This document shows, one piece after another, positions 63,768-64,000 of a stretch of 64,000 nt of DNA. Within the stretch, counting starts at the first letter, position 1; the number at the start of each line of letters is the position of its first letter. Below the pieces are notes generated by a model. It saw only the letters and a list, made by a program, of their open reading frames with translations, had not been told where the DNA came from and did no database searches. The translations under genes and the position numbers were made by a program. This DNA is from Prochilodus magdalenae (Eukaryota; Chordata; Actinopteri; Characiformes; Prochilodontidae). The stretch is taken from the NCBI GenBank assembly GCA_024036415.1, contig JAMWET010006774.1, positions 124,001 to 188,000 of the forward strand, read 5' to 3'.

Positions 63768-64000
63768 ATGGCGGCGGCGCGTGAACAACGCGAGGCTCAG
63801 CGTCTCTCCAGAATCTGCTTTTTTACTGTTTTCTACTTATTTTTGACTGGACTTTTCACTCAGAACTGCTCAGCATTGCTTTCCTACAGCAGACAGGAGC
63901 TTTTGGACGTCAGAGCTCGAATTTCCGACAATTTTATCGCCGATCTACGACTCACTCCGGAGATCTCCAGAACACCGGAGGATGCACACTCTTCCCGGCC
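63768..64000 (+). mobile_element. 5' start of a LINE ORF, open to the window end
   Basis: An uninterrupted plus frame of 77 codons starts MAAAREQREAQRLSR. It then has a hydrophobic stretch (ICFFTVFYLFLTGLF) and SYSRQELLDVRARISDNF, the type of start seen in fish L2-like LINE ORFs. No stop before the window ends, in contrast to the decayed LINEs elsewhere here. A host gene first exon is the alternative. Confidence 0.5.

Overview
The window looks like teleost fish genomic DNA. It has spliced genes with GT-AG introns, very abundant Tc1/mariner elements, L2/CR1-group LINEs, tRNA-derived SINEs, gypsy-type LTR pieces and long micro- and minisatellites. An otophysan (characiform, catfish or cyprinid) fish is plausible, but the species cannot be fixed from sequence alone. 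No rRNA, functional tRNA, CRISPR array or bacterial-type operon was seen.

The real gene content is one family: papain-family (C1A) cysteine proteases of the cathepsin L type, similar to the fish cathepsin L.1-like genes. Four copies have readable exons. Copy A (minus, CDS 8445-15085) has an intact 331-residue frame. Copy B (minus, 23791-30254) is intact except for one in-frame TAG at codon 87. Copy C (plus, 44611-50451) has an intact 333-residue frame and a complete catalytic set. Copy D (minus, 58005-63680) has a one-base deletion in exon 5, and its first coding exon lies beyond the window. All copies share the same seven coding exons and intron phases. Each also has a separate 3' UTR exon, with the stop codon two bases before the last junction. 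A, B and C have a recognisable TATA-like promoter plus short non-coding first exon upstream. A possible promoter of a fifth copy is at 1055-1130.

Layout: 1-7 kb is transposon-rich (split Tc1, TG microsatellite, tandemly duplicated L2 LINE). 7.0-19.5 kb is copy A with a duplicated promoter segment. 20.7-22.3 kb is a near full-length dead Tc1. 22.9-33.0 kb is copy B. 33.4-35.3 kb is a long 46-bp minisatellite array. 35.3-42.7 kb is intergenic with a 5'-truncated LINE and other repeats. 43.0-50.8 kb is copy C. 51.4-55.4 kb holds flank fragments of a missing paralog, invaded by a gypsy remnant. 55.7-57.0 kb holds RT and Tc1 fragments. 57.4-63.7 kb is copy D, and the window ends in the open 5' part of a LINE ORF.

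The proteases would be secreted or lysosomal zymogens: signal peptide, ERWNIN-type I29 propeptide, then a C1 peptidase domain. Copies A and B carry shared and private changes around the active site that suggest altered activity or decay. C looks like the conventional enzyme. B and D carry single lesions and have also lost the AATAAA signal that A and C keep. Repeat families recur at matching positions in different copies (promoter flank, introns 2, 3 and 5), which makes this cluster a record of repeated segmental duplication.
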